The notes under the pieces are model-generated. The model worked only from the letters and a program-made list of their open reading frames with translations. It had not been told where the DNA came from and did not search any database. 64,000 nucleotides of DNA, from assembly GCA_938027685.1 (NCBI GenBank), contig CALJAM010000017.1, forward strand, positions 1-64,000, given 5' to 3'. A program made the position numbers and the translations under genes. This stretch comes from an uncultured Bryobacteraceae bacterium (lineage in GTDB: Bacteria > Acidobacteriota > Terriglobia > Bryobacterales > Bryobacteraceae). Position 1 is the first letter of the stretch. Every line of letters starts with the position of its first letter. Below, piece by piece: positions 44,792 through 53,717 of this stretch.

Positions 44792-45617
44792 TGAAGTTGA
44801 GCCCCTCGGCGGCCAACTGCTCAGGCGAATCGGCCAGCTTGCGCCAGATGCAGCACAGGCGCGCGATCTTCTCCATGTCAGGGTCGAAGGACTCGATGGT
44901 GACGCAGCCGTCGTAGCCCACCCGTTTCAAGGCGCGGAAGAAATCGGCCCAAGGCACCAGCCCCGTACCCGGTATCCCCCGCTGGTTTTCGCAGGCGTGC
45001 ACGTAGCCGAGCAGCGGTCCGGCCTCGAGGACGGCCGCCCAGATGCTGTTCTCCTCCCGGATCATGTGGAAGGTGTCCAGGTGCACGCGGACGTTGGGAA
45101 GGCCCACTTCGCGGGCGAAACGCACGGCGTCGGCCGCCGTGTTGATGAAGTGCGATTCGAAACGGTTCACAGGTTCGATCCCCAGCACCAGCTCCGGGTT
45201 CTGCGCCAGCGCATACTCCGCGATCTCACGATAGCCCTCCACTGCCCAGTTCCACTCCTGCTCCGTGCGCGGTTTGCCCGTGAGGTAGCCCCAGCCGCAG
45301 TAGATCATGCCGCCAAAGACGCGTGCGCCTGCCTCGTTGCTCAAGTCGATCAGTCGCTTGGAGAATTCGATGCCGTTGCGCCGGATCTGTGGGTCTGGGG
45401 AAATGATGTTGTACTCGGCCGGCATCCCGTAACCGGTGTTGATCACCAATCCCAGGTCGGCCGCCGCGCGGCGAACTTTGGCGGCCGGGAAGTTGTCGGG
45501 GTCGAAAGGAATGATCTCGACGGCGTCGAAGCCCAGCGCCTTGCACTTGTCGAGCAAGGGCAGGTCTTTTTCGAGAAACGTCTCGCGGAACAGTAGCGAG
45601 TGTATGCCGAACAGCAT
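44748..45617 (-). CDS. D-tagatose 3-epimerase-like sugar isomerase
   Basis: A 289-residue xylose-isomerase-like TIM barrel. The metal-site signatures match ketose 3-epimerases: LGIEPVNRFES (first Glu), VHLDTFHMIREE (Asp), YVHACENQRGIPGTG (His) and VTIESFDPDMEK (last Glu). It would epimerise a ketose at C3. A promoter TTGCGC-N18-TAACCT ends 7 nt before the ATG. The 3' end overlaps the adenosine deaminase gene on the other strand by 44 bp. Substrate not determinable. Confidence 0.85.
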   Translation of the reverse strand: MLFGIHSLLFRETFLEKDLPLLDKCKALGFDAVEIIPFDPDNFPAAKVRRAAADLGLVINTGYGMPAEYNIISPDPQIRRNGIEFSKRLIDLSNEAGARVFGGMIYCGWGYLTGKPRTEQEWNWAVEGYREIAEYALAQNPELVLGIEPVNRFESHFINTAADAVRFAREVGLPNVRVHLDTFHMIREENSIWAAVLEAGPLLGYVHACENQRGIPGTGLVPWADFFRALKRVGYDGCVTIESFDPDMEKIARLCCIWRKLADSPEQLAAEGLNFIKGMWRQIQLEPAA

Positions 45618-45624
45618 GCCAATT

Positions 45625-45654
45625 AGGTTAGTTCCGGCAGCGGCGAGCGCGCAA
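45625..45654 (-). promoter_or_regulatory. Probable leaderless promoter of the epimerase gene
   Basis: On the minus strand TTGCGC (45654-45649), an 18-bp spacer and TAACCT (45630-45625) form a sigma-70-like promoter, and the ATG at 45617 follows after 7 nt. Confidence 0.5.
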
Positions 45655-45691
45655 CGCCCCGCCTGCAGCCGGGCCGGAGAGTCCGGTTACA

Positions 45692-48073
45692 TTGAAATTA
45701 ATGACTGGGATTGCGCTGGGGATGCTGTTGCTGTTCAACGCGGACCTGCGGATCGTGGTCTGCGATCCCGAAGGGCGGCCGCTGGTCGGGGCAAACGTGG
45801 AGGTCTCCGGGCGGGGCTTCCATTTCACGGGTCTCACGGGCAGCGACGGCGCACTCCTCGTAGCGACGCCCGCCTCCGGCACGTACCGCGTACGCGCCGA
45901 CGCAGCAGGTTATTTCGAGGCGGCCCGCGAGGTCACCGCGCCGGCGGAAGTCGAGTTCGTGCTGGCGCCGCTGACGGAACGCGTCGAGCGGGTCGACGTC
46001 TCCGCCGCAGGGGATGCCTCCGCTCAGCCTCCCGTCGCCGGCGTTGCAGCCACGCCCGCGCGCCCAACCAGCGTGCGCGAGGCTTTGCCTCTAATCCCCG
46101 GCGTGTCGCGAACGCTACGAGGAGAGCTGGTGATCTCGGACGCCGCCGAGCACCGCAGCACCATGCTCGTCAACGGGCTCGACGCCACGGATCCCGCCAC
46201 GGGCAAGTTCGGCGCGACGGTGCCGCTGGAGGCGGTGGCCGCCTTCCAGCTCGAAAAGAATCCCCTGTTGGCAGAGTACGGCCGATTCACGACCGGCGTG
46301 GTCACCGTGGAGACCCGAAGCGCGGGAGAGCGCTGGATCTGGCTGCTCAACGATCCGACTCCCGAACTGCGCATCCGCAGCGGCCGGTTGCAGGGCATTC
46401 GCGGCTTCACGCCCAGGCTAAGCGCGGGCGGGCCTCTCGGCCGCAAGTCGGTCGGCTTGTGGCAATCGATCGAGTATGTCTTCAAGGAATCTCCCATCCT
46501 TACCCAACCCTTTCCCCGCAACGAGACGCGCCGGCAAGCCTGGAACTCCCTGACCCAGTTGGACGCCACGCTAGACGGTCGGCACTTGCTCAGCGGCACG
46601 CTGCACGCGGCCCCGGAGCGCCTCGATTATGTCGGGCTGAGCTTCTACGATCCGCAGGAGTCGACTCCCAGTTTTCGCGGTCGCGAGTGGATGGCGGCCG
46701 TGGCTTACAGTACGGTGCTGGCGGGCGGGTGGTTGGAAAGTGCGGTCGCCCGAAAATCCGTCCATGGGTTGACCCGACCCCAGGGCGACGACGGTCTGCA
46801 GATGTTTCCCAACCGTCACGAAGGCTATTACCCGTTCCGCCACGCGCGGCAGGCGGATCGTTGGCAGGCGCGCCTCCGCTACCTGGCCGCACCCAGGCGG
46901 GGGCACCAACTTACGATCGGGGGCCGTCTGTTGCGCAGCGATGCGGAGGGCGTCTGGAAGGGATCGCGAGTGACGATTCGAGACTGGGATGAGGCAGTGC
47001 TGAGAGAGATCCGTTTTCTCGACCGGCCGGGCTTTGCCCAACGGGACCGGGAAACGAGCTGGTTCGTGCAGGATAAGTGGGCGGTGACGCGGCGGCTGAG
47101 CCTCGATCTCGGCTTGCGAATGGATGAGCAGCGCGCAGCGCGGGCCGTGCGCTGGGCGCCGCGCTTCTCGGCCGCGTGGTCGTTACGTGCGGATGGTAGC
47201 GCGGTGGTTCGCGCCGGCTACGGTTGGTTTTTTGACCGTCTTCCGCTGAATGTCTTCGGGTTCGAAAGCTACCCTGAGCGTCTCGAGGGGGAGCTTCGCC
47301 GCAACGTGCTCGTGCGCGAAGGTCTCTCTCCGCGAGCGCGAGTCTGGACCGTACAGTTTGATCAGCAGCTTTCCTCTTGGATTTACTCGAGGGTGCGCTT
47401 TACCGAGAACCGGGCCTCGCGGCTGCTTGTCGTCCGACCGAATCCGGGCGAGCTGCGGCTCGGGCCTGAAGGAAGTTCTTTGACGCGACACGCCGAGGTG
47501 GTCTGGCGCCTGCGCTTCGGGCCGGAGCGCGAGCTGTTTGCCTCGTACGTGTATTCGTGGGCGCGGGCCCACTTGAACGAATTCAGCCAGTATCTGGGAG
47601 ACTTCAGCGCAGTGCTGGTGCGGCCCGACGCCCGGGCCACGCCGCCGGGGAACCTCCCGCACCGCTTCCTCCTGTGGGGATCATGGCGCCTGACGCCGGC
47701 GCTGCGGCCGACGGAAAAGAGCGGGTTGTGGCCGCCCTCGCTGTCAGCCATGCAGCCTCGCCGCGGCTGGCGGTTGTTTCCCGTGCTCGAGTACCGCAAC
47801 GGCTTCCCCTACTCCGCTCTCAACGCCGCCCAGGACTACGCCGAGCCTCCCAACAGTCGCCGTTTCCCCAGTTTCTTCTCGCTGGACCTGAGACTGGCCA
47901 AAGACATCCCGGCGGGCAAGCGGAGGGTGGCGCGCATCTCCTTCAGCTTCTTTAATTTGACTAACCACTTCAATCCCGATACGGTGCGCTGGAACGTGGC
48001 CGATCCCCAGTTCGGCGAGTTTCTAGGCCATCGCCGCCGCCGTCAGCGGGTCGACTTCGACATCTTTTTCTGA
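45692..48073 (+). CDS. Oar-like TonB-dependent receptor
   Basis: A 793-residue outer-membrane protein. The TTG at 45692 gives a signal peptide with a lysine (MKLMTGIALGMLLLFNA); the ATG at 45701 is the alternative and sits 7 nt after a TACATT hexamer. An N-terminal carboxypeptidase-regulatory-like domain (about 20-95, IVVCDPEGRPLVGANVEVSG) is followed by a plug region with MLVNGLDATDPATGKFG and a beta barrel ending in the aromatic VDFDIFF. Oar-like receptors of this layout are abundant in Acidobacteriota and import large substrates such as glycans or peptides. No SusD partner is adjacent. Confidence 0.87.
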   Translation: MKLMTGIALGMLLLFNADLRIVVCDPEGRPLVGANVEVSGRGFHFTGLTGSDGALLVATPASGTYRVRADAAGYFEAAREVTAPAEVEFVLAPLTERVERVDVSAAGDASAQPPVAGVAATPARPTSVREALPLIPGVSRTLRGELVISDAAEHRSTMLVNGLDATDPATGKFGATVPLEAVAAFQLEKNPLLAEYGRFTTGVVTVETRSAGERWIWLLNDPTPELRIRSGRLQGIRGFTPRLSAGGPLGRKSVGLWQSIEYVFKESPILTQPFPRNETRRQAWNSLTQLDATLDGRHLLSGTLHAAPERLDYVGLSFYDPQESTPSFRGREWMAAVAYSTVLAGGWLESAVARKSVHGLTRPQGDDGLQMFPNRHEGYYPFRHARQADRWQARLRYLAAPRRGHQLTIGGRLLRSDAEGVWKGSRVTIRDWDEAVLREIRFLDRPGFAQRDRETSWFVQDKWAVTRRLSLDLGLRMDEQRAARAVRWAPRFSAAWSLRADGSAVVRAGYGWFFDRLPLNVFGFESYPERLEGELRRNVLVREGLSPRARVWTVQFDQQLSSWIYSRVRFTENRASRLLVVRPNPGELRLGPEGSSLTRHAEVVWRLRFGPERELFASYVYSWARAHLNEFSQYLGDFSAVLVRPDARATPPGNLPHRFLLWGSWRLTPALRPTEKSGLWPPSLSAMQPRRGWRLFPVLEYRNGFPYSALNAAQDYAEPPNSRRFPSFFSLDLRLAKDIPAGKRRVARISFSFFNLTNHFNPDTVRWNVADPQFGEFLGHRRRRQRVDFDIFF

Positions 48074-48110
48074 GGGCGAGCGGGGGAGTCGCGCGGCGGC
48101 AGCCCTGTGC

Positions 48111-48116
48111 CAGAAT
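48111..48116 (+). promoter_or_regulatory. -10-like CAGAAT just upstream of alaS
   Basis: CAGAAT is followed by 7 nt (GAAGAAT) and the GTG at 48124. This is the same spacing seen at several other genes here and argues for a leaderless alaS message with the GTG start; the ATG at 48115 would overlap the hexamer. Confidence 0.4.
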
Positions 48117-48123
48117 GAAGAAT

Positions 48124-50736
48124 GTGACGGGTCACGAGATTCGCCGCAAGTTTCTCGATTTCTTCGCCGAGCGCGGTCATCGGATCGTGCGCTCGTCATC
48201 CCTGGTGCCGGCCAACGATCCGACGCTGCTATTCACCAACGCCGGCATGAACCAGTTCAAGGACGTTTTCCTTGGACTGGAGCGCCGCGACTACACGCGT
48301 GCGGCCTCGGCGCAGAAGTGCGTCCGCGCGGGCGGCAAGCACAACGATCTGGAGAACGTCGGCTACACGCGCCGCCACCATACCTTCTTTGAGATGCTCG
48401 GTAACTTCAGCTTTGGCGACTACTTCAAGGCCGAGGCCATCGAGTTCGCCTGGGACCTGGTCACCAATCACTTCGGTCTGCCCAAGGATCGGATCTACAT
48501 CACGGTTTTCCGCGAGGACGACGAGGCGGCCGAGCTGTGGCGCAAGATCGCCGGCGTGCCCCGTGAGCGCATCTTCCGCGGCGACGAGAAGGACAATTTC
48601 TGGCAGATGGGAGAGACCGGTCCCTGCGGTCCCTGTTCGGAGATCCACTACGACCTGGGGCCGGGTGCCTCCGAGATTCCCGGGGAGGATCCGCCTTTCC
48701 CCGCCGAGTCCGGTCGGTACGTGGAAATCTGGAACCTGGTGTTCATGCAGTACAACCGCTCCACCGACGGCACCCTGACGCTGCTGCCCAAACCCTCCAT
48801 CGACACCGGAATGGGACTGGAGCGGTTGGCCGCCGTGCTGCAAGGCAAGCTTTCCAACTTCGACACCGACTTGATCCGTCCCATCATCGACGCGGCCGCG
48901 CGGCGTTTTGGTGTGGTTTACGGTGAGGATCCGCGCGTCGACGTCGCGCTGCGCATTGCGGCCGACCATGCCCGCGCCGCCGCCTTCCTGATCCACGACG
49001 GCGTCATTCCGTCCAACGACGGCCGCGGCTACGTTCTGCGCAAGATCATGCGCCGCGCCATGCGGCACGCCCGCCGCATCGGGGTGGAGGAGCCCTTCCT
49101 GTACGAACTTACGGGAGTAGTGGCTGAGCTGATGCGTCCCGCTTACCCCGAGCTCATGGAAAGCGTGCCGCGCGTAGCGCGTATCGTGCGCGACGAAGAG
49201 CACCGCTACGCGACCACGTTCGCGGTAGCCGAACGCGTCTTTCACGACGAGGCCAAGGCTGCCGCGCACGGGGTGCTGCCAGGCCACGTCGCCTTCAAAC
49301 TGTACGATACGTACGGCCTGCCGCTGGATGAGCAAGAAGAGATGGCCCGCGAGTATGGCCTGGTGATTGACCGTGAAGGCTTCGAGCGCGAAATGCAGCG
49401 GCAAAGGGAGCGGGCGCGTGCGAGCTGGAAGGGCGCCGAGAAGGCGGTCATCGCCCCGGTCTGGCAGGAGTTGCTCGCACGGGGCCGCACCGAGTTTCTC
49501 GGCTACGAGTCGCTGGAGAGCCTGGCTACGGTCCTGGGACTGGTCGTCGAGGAGCAACCGCGGCAGCGGCTCGAACCCGGCGAGCGGGCTGAGATCGTGC
49601 TGGACCGCACGCCTTTCTACGCGGAGGGCGGCGGGCAGGTCGGCGACCGTGGCGCCCTTGTCGATCCTGCCACGGGCGAGAAGCTGGCCGAGGTGGAACA
49701 CACGTACGCTCCGCTGCCCGGTCTGACGGCGCACCGCATCCGCGTGCTGGCGCCCCTGGAGGTCGGTCGGACGGTCCGTGCGCAGGTGGACGTCGAGCCG
49801 CGACTGGCCACCATGCGCAATCACACGGCGACGCACCTGCTGCACGCTGCGCTGCGCCAGGTGTTGGGGCCACACGTCAAGCAGGCCGGCAGCGTGGTCG
49901 AACCGGAACGGCTGCGCTTCGACTTCACCCATTACGCCGCCATGGACGAAGCAGAGCTCGAGGAAGTCGAGCGACTGGTCAATCAGCGCATTCTGGAGAA
50001 CCTGCCGGTCCAGGCGGAGATCATGGAGCTGGAGCAGGCGCTGGCCGCCGGGGCCATGGCTCTCTTTGGCGAGAAGTACGGCGACCGTGTGCGCGTGGTT
50101 ACCGTACCCGGCTTCAGTCGCGAGCTGTGCGGCGGAACCCATGTCAGGCGTACGGGCGATATCGGCATGATGAAGATCGTCTACGAAAACTCGATCTCAG
50201 CGGGGGTCCGTCGGATCGAAGCGGTCACCGGAGAGGGCGCTTGGCGGCGTTTCCGTCGCACCGAGGAGAACCTGGCGAAAGTATCCGGGCTGCTGCGCGT
50301 GTCGGCGGAAGAGGCCGTGGTGCAACTGGAGAAGCTGCTGGCCGAGCACAAAGCCCTCGAAAAGCAGCTCGAGCAGCTCAAGATGCGGGTGGCGCGGGCT
50401 GAAACCGAGCGGCTGCGCGAGCAGGCCGTCCCCGTGAAGTCGGTGCGGGTCGTGGCCGCGCCGGTTGACGCAATGGATCGGGCCCAGTTGCGGTCCCTGG
50501 CCGACTCCCTGCGCAACCAGGGCGTGGATGTCGTGGTGCTGGCGGCGCCCGGCGGAGAGATGGTGGCCGCAGTGCGCAAAGAGCTCGCCGGCAAGATCCA
50601 CGCCGGCAAGCTCATCCAGGCCACCGGCGCCCGGGGTGGGGGACGGCCCGATCTGGCCGAAGGTGGACTGAAGGATCCCGGCTCGCTGGACCAGGCGTTA
50701 AGCCGTGTAGCCCCTGCGGTCGAGGCTCTACTGTGA
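48124..50736 (+). CDS. alaS: Alanine--tRNA ligase
   Basis: Class II synthetase of about 870 residues with all AlaRS parts: catalytic domain (TGHEIRRKFLDFFAERGH, TNAGMNQFKDVFLG, RRHHTFFEMLGNFSFGDYFK, TGPCGPCSEIHYDLG, NDGRGYVLRKIMRRAMRH), editing domain with the zinc-binding NHTATHLLHAALRQ and RELCGGTHVRRTGDI motifs, and a C-terminal DHH-like C-Ala region. It charges tRNA-Ala. GTG 48124 is preferred; ATG 48115 would add three residues. Its stop overlaps the ypdA start as GTGA. Confidence 0.97.
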   Translation: MTGHEIRRKFLDFFAERGHRIVRSSSLVPANDPTLLFTNAGMNQFKDVFLGLERRDYTRAASAQKCVRAGGKHNDLENVGYTRRHHTFFEMLGNFSFGDYFKAEAIEFAWDLVTNHFGLPKDRIYITVFREDDEAAELWRKIAGVPRERIFRGDEKDNFWQMGETGPCGPCSEIHYDLGPGASEIPGEDPPFPAESGRYVEIWNLVFMQYNRSTDGTLTLLPKPSIDTGMGLERLAAVLQGKLSNFDTDLIRPIIDAAARRFGVVYGEDPRVDVALRIAADHARAAAFLIHDGVIPSNDGRGYVLRKIMRRAMRHARRIGVEEPFLYELTGVVAELMRPAYPELMESVPRVARIVRDEEHRYATTFAVAERVFHDEAKAAAHGVLPGHVAFKLYDTYGLPLDEQEEMAREYGLVIDREGFEREMQRQRERARASWKGAEKAVIAPVWQELLARGRTEFLGYESLESLATVLGLVVEEQPRQRLEPGERAEIVLDRTPFYAEGGGQVGDRGALVDPATGEKLAEVEHTYAPLPGLTAHRIRVLAPLEVGRTVRAQVDVEPRLATMRNHTATHLLHAALRQVLGPHVKQAGSVVEPERLRFDFTHYAAMDEAELEEVERLVNQRILENLPVQAEIMELEQALAAGAMALFGEKYGDRVRVVTVPGFSRELCGGTHVRRTGDIGMMKIVYENSISAGVRRIEAVTGEGAWRRFRRTEENLAKVSGLLRVSAEEAVVQLEKLLAEHKALEKQLEQLKMRVARAETERLREQAVPVKSVRVVAAPVDAMDRAQLRSLADSLRNQGVDVVVLAAPGGEMVAAVRKELAGKIHAGKLIQATGARGGGRPDLAEGGLKDPGSLDQALSRVAPAVEALL

Positions 50737-51731
50737 AAATCCCGGCGATTGTAGTGGGCGCGGGCCCTACCGGTCTGGCCTGTGCGATCGAGCTGAAACG
50801 GGCGGGCGTCGAGAGCCTGGTGATCGAGAAAGGCTGTCTCCTGAATTCGATTTATAACTACCCCACCCATATGACCTTCTTCACGACGCCCGAGCTGCTC
50901 GAAATCGGCGACGTGCCGTTCACCTGCGCGGGCGAGAAGCCGACCCGGCTGGAAGCGCTCAAATACTATCGTGGCGTCGCCCGGCACTATGGACTGAAAG
51001 TGCGTCAGTACGAGCGCGTCGAGGAAATCCACGGCGAGGACGACGACTTTCGGGTCCTGACGGCCGATCTCTGGGGACGCTGTCACGCCTATCAGGCGCG
51101 TAAGATCGTTCTGGCTACCGGTTACTATGATCGGCCGAACTTACTCGGAATTCCCGGCGAGGAGCTGCCGAAAGTAAGTCACTATTACAAGGAACCTCAC
51201 CCATATTGCGACACGGATGTCGCAGTGATCGGCGGACGCAATTCGGCCGCGATCGCCGCGCTGGAGCTTTACCGCGCGGGTGCGCGCGTCGCCTTGATCC
51301 ATCGCGGTGCTACCCTGTCGGATCACATCAAGTATTGGATCCGACCCGACCTGGAAAATCGCATCCGCAACGGCGAGATCCGGGCCTATTTCCGTTCCCG
51401 TGTATTGAGGATCCTACCGCGGGAAATCGAGGTGGAGACGCCCGAGGGCCTGATTCGGCTCGAAAACGATTTCGTCCTGGCCATGACCGGTTACCATCCC
51501 GACACGGACTTTCTGGCTTCGGTGGGAATCCGTTTCGATCCCGCCGGCGGAAAGCCGCGTACGAACCCGCAAACACTGGAAAGCGAAAGGCCAGGCATTT
51601 ACCTTGCGGGCGTAGTGGTAGCGGGCATGCACACCAACGAGATTTTCATCGAGAACGGGCGGCATCACGCCCGCCGTATCGCACGCGACATTGCCGCTCG
51701 CCTCGGCCTCAGTTCCAGTTCAGGATTCTGA
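50733..51731 (+). CDS. ypdA: YpdA-type bacillithiol disulfide reductase
   Basis: A 332-residue FAD/NAD(P)-dependent flavoprotein. It opens with VVGAGPTGLACAIELKRAG, then IEKGCLLNSIYNYPTHMTFFTTPELLEIG, which is the YpdA hallmark, and VAVIGGRNSAAIAALELYRAG for NAD(P)H; there is no redox CxxC as in thioredoxin reductase. YpdA reduces bacillithiol disulfide. Its GTG start overlaps the alaS stop (GTGA). Its last 23 bp overlap the convergent amidohydrolase gene. Coupling with alaS suggests constitutive expression. Confidence 0.9.
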   Translation: MKIPAIVVGAGPTGLACAIELKRAGVESLVIEKGCLLNSIYNYPTHMTFFTTPELLEIGDVPFTCAGEKPTRLEALKYYRGVARHYGLKVRQYERVEEIHGEDDDFRVLTADLWGRCHAYQARKIVLATGYYDRPNLLGIPGEELPKVSHYYKEPHPYCDTDVAVIGGRNSAAIAALELYRAGARVALIHRGATLSDHIKYWIRPDLENRIRNGEIRAYFRSRVLRILPREIEVETPEGLIRLENDFVLAMTGYHPDTDFLASVGIRFDPAGGKPRTNPQTLESERPGIYLAGVVVAGMHTNEIFIENGRHHARRIARDIAARLGLSSSSGF

Positions 51732-52815
51732 GCGCGTTGCCTCGATAGAGTTTTTCCAGCGTCTCAGGCGACAGCTCGAGACCGTAGTGGCGCCACCAGA
51801 TGCGTCCCGGCATGTATTCGTCCGGCGTTTCCAGCAGCCTCCACCACATCCGGTACATGTGCGCCTCGCGCCCCATGTCGGTGCCGAAGAGCACGCGATC
51901 GGCGTAGTACTCGAGGAAGCGGCGGGCAAAGCGAGGCTGGCGGCCCAACTCGTAATCGCGCGCGGAAATGTCCACGTACAGATTCGGGAAGCGGTCGAGG
52001 GCGCGCGCCAGAGCGGCCAGGTCGTTGCCCTGGTTGCTCAGGTGGCAGAGGATGAACGTCGTCCGGGGATGCCGCGCAAGCAGCCGGTCGCGTCGGGCGA
52101 GCAGCTCCTCGTAGCTGAGCACGTCCTTGCCGTAGAGATTGAAGTGCTGGAAATCAGGCGTGCGTTCCTGTGTGGGGCCGAGAGGGCGCCAGCAGGACGG
52201 ATGATCTGCGACATGAAGGTTGACGGGCAGTTTGAGCTCGGCGCACTTGCGCCAGAGCGGGTCCAGGCGGGGATCGTCGAGATGCAGGCGCTTGCCCGGC
52301 GGTCGGCTCTCGTTCTGCAGGCCGGAGCCCTTGTCGGTGAGCTCGCCCACGCCGCGGGCTCCCATCCGATAGCAGCGCTCGAGCTCACGCACCACCCGCT
52401 CAGGGTAGTCCGGCGCGTCGATGTCGTGCGTATCGATCGCACACCAGAGCTGGAAGCGGTTGGGATAGCGTTTCAGGTAGAGCTCGACCTGGCGCGCGAA
52501 CTCCTCGCCCACGGCGCCCGTGAACACGATCGACTTCTCGATGCCGACCTCATCCATGGTCCGCACCCACTCATCCACGTCGGCGGGCCCGCGGATGTTG
52601 CTCATGAAAGTGTGGGTGTGAACGTCGATGACGGGGAAGCGCGCCTTCGCGACGTGCGTTTCAGGCACCACGAGGGACGATTCAGGCCGGTAGTCCTTCA
52701 ATAGGACCGTATCCATCGGACCCGGCTGCACTTTCACTCCGTACTTGACCGTCTCCTGCGGCTGCGCCCAGACCACGGCCGCCATAGCAAGAAAGGAAGC
52801 GCCACAGCGCACCAT
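51709..52815 (-). CDS. Secreted amidohydrolase (ACMSD/Amidohydro_2 type)
   Basis: A 368-residue protein with a signal peptide (MVRCGASFLAMAAVVWAQP). The amidohydrolase fold is shown by FPVIDVHTHTFMSN (HxH), LPVNLHVADHPSCW (His), FILCHLSNQGNDL and VLFGTDMGREAHMYRMW (Asp). Metal-dependent decarboxylation or hydrolysis of small organics is expected but the substrate is unknown. The promoter TACTAT ends 7 nt before the ATG at 52815 and overlaps the opposite-strand hexamer for the next gene. The 3' end overlaps ypdA by 23 bp. Confidence 0.82.
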   Translation of the reverse strand: MVRCGASFLAMAAVVWAQPQETVKYGVKVQPGPMDTVLLKDYRPESSLVVPETHVAKARFPVIDVHTHTFMSNIRGPADVDEWVRTMDEVGIEKSIVFTGAVGEEFARQVELYLKRYPNRFQLWCAIDTHDIDAPDYPERVVRELERCYRMGARGVGELTDKGSGLQNESRPPGKRLHLDDPRLDPLWRKCAELKLPVNLHVADHPSCWRPLGPTQERTPDFQHFNLYGKDVLSYEELLARRDRLLARHPRTTFILCHLSNQGNDLAALARALDRFPNLYVDISARDYELGRQPRFARRFLEYYADRVLFGTDMGREAHMYRMWWRLLETPDEYMPGRIWWRHYGLELSPETLEKLYRGNALRILNWN

Positions 52816-52822
52816 GCTTTTG

Positions 52823-52829
52823 ATAGTAT
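52823..52829. promoter_or_regulatory. Overlapping divergent -10 hexamers
   Basis: A 7-bp stretch contains TACTAT on the minus strand (52828-52823) and TAGTAT on the plus strand (52824-52829). The minus-strand hexamer is 7 nt from the amidohydrolase ATG (52815). The plus-strand one is 29 nt from the GTG at 52859, which has its own GGAGG. RNA polymerase could use only one at a time. Confidence 0.5.
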
Positions 52830-52858
52830 CATTCGTTTCCCCGGAGGTAAGAAAAGCC

Positions 52859-53707
52859 GTGCTGACACGACGACAACTGCACCGCATGGTAGCGGCCGCG
52901 CTGCCCGCTCCTCTGCTTGCGGCTAAGGCCGATTCGCGCATTCGCGGGGTGCCGATCGGAGCCCAGAGCTATAGCTTCCGTGACCGGTCGCTGGAAGAAG
53001 CCATCAAGGCGATGAATGAAATCGGGCTGACGTACTGCGAGCTCTGGCAGGGTCACCTGGAACCCCGGAAGGTTCCGCGCGAGGAGGTCCGCAAGTGGCG
53101 CTTGGAGACGCCGCTCAGCTTCTTCACGGAGGTGCGCGAGAAGTTCCGCAAAGCAGGCATCACCCTCTGCGCCTACAACTACAGTTTCCGCGACGATTTC
53201 AGCGACGAAGAAATCGCCCGCGGCTTCGAGATGGCCAAGGCTTTGGGAGTGGGGGTGATCACAGCGTCGGCCACGGTGAGCGTCGCCAAGCGCGTGGATC
53301 CCTTCGCACAGAAGGCCCGCATCACGGTGGCCATGCACAATCATTCCGTAATCAAGCCCAACGAATTTGCCAGGCCGGAGGATTTCGAAGAGGCCATGCG
53401 CGGGACCTCGCGCTACATCGGCGTCAACCTGGATATCGGCCACTTCGTGGCTGCGGGTTATGATCCGGTGGATTACATCGCGAAACACCACGATCGGATC
53501 CCGGTGATCCACCTCAAGGATCGTAAGAAGAATCAGGGCCCGAATTTGCCCTTTGGCGAGGGCGACACGCCCATCCGCGACGTCTTGCAACTGATCGCAC
53601 GCAAGCGCCTGAAGATATACGCCATGATCGAGTACGAGTACAAAGGCGCGGACACGGTCGAGGAAGTCCGGCGGTGTTACGAGTACTGCCGGAAGGCGCT
53701 GGCTTGA
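52859..53707 (+). CDS. Sugar phosphate isomerase/epimerase-like TIM barrel, Tat-type signal
   Basis: A 282-residue protein starting at GTG 52859 with GGAGG upstream and a twin-arginine-like signal (LTRRQLHRMVAAALPAPLLAA). The xylose-isomerase-like barrel has GAQSYSFRDRSLEEAIKAM, YCELWQGHLEP, AMHNHSVIKPNEF, GVNLDIGHFVAAG, PVIHLKDRKKNQGP and MIEYEYKG. Metal ligands (E, D, H, E) seem present. Exported isomerase-like proteins are common in Acidobacteriota; substrate unknown. It is followed by a secreted esterase 10 bp later, likely the same transcript. Confidence 0.8.
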   Translation: MLTRRQLHRMVAAALPAPLLAAKADSRIRGVPIGAQSYSFRDRSLEEAIKAMNEIGLTYCELWQGHLEPRKVPREEVRKWRLETPLSFFTEVREKFRKAGITLCAYNYSFRDDFSDEEIARGFEMAKALGVGVITASATVSVAKRVDPFAQKARITVAMHNHSVIKPNEFARPEDFEEAMRGTSRYIGVNLDIGHFVAAGYDPVDYIAKHHDRIPVIHLKDRKKNQGPNLPFGEGDTPIRDVLQLIARKRLKIYAMIEYEYKGADTVEEVRRCYEYCRKALA

Positions 53708-53717
53708 GGTCGGACGG

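Noticed and set aside
48229-50142. A 637-residue open frame on the minus strand under alaS
   Set aside because: It is exactly antisense to a certain alaS gene, has no recognisable family, and is explained by the high GC at third positions, which removes stops from the mirror frame.
50733-51731. YpdA protein as thioredoxin reductase
   Set aside because: No redox-active CxxC in the NAD(P)H domain, and the SIYNYPTHMTFF motif is specific for YpdA-type proteins.
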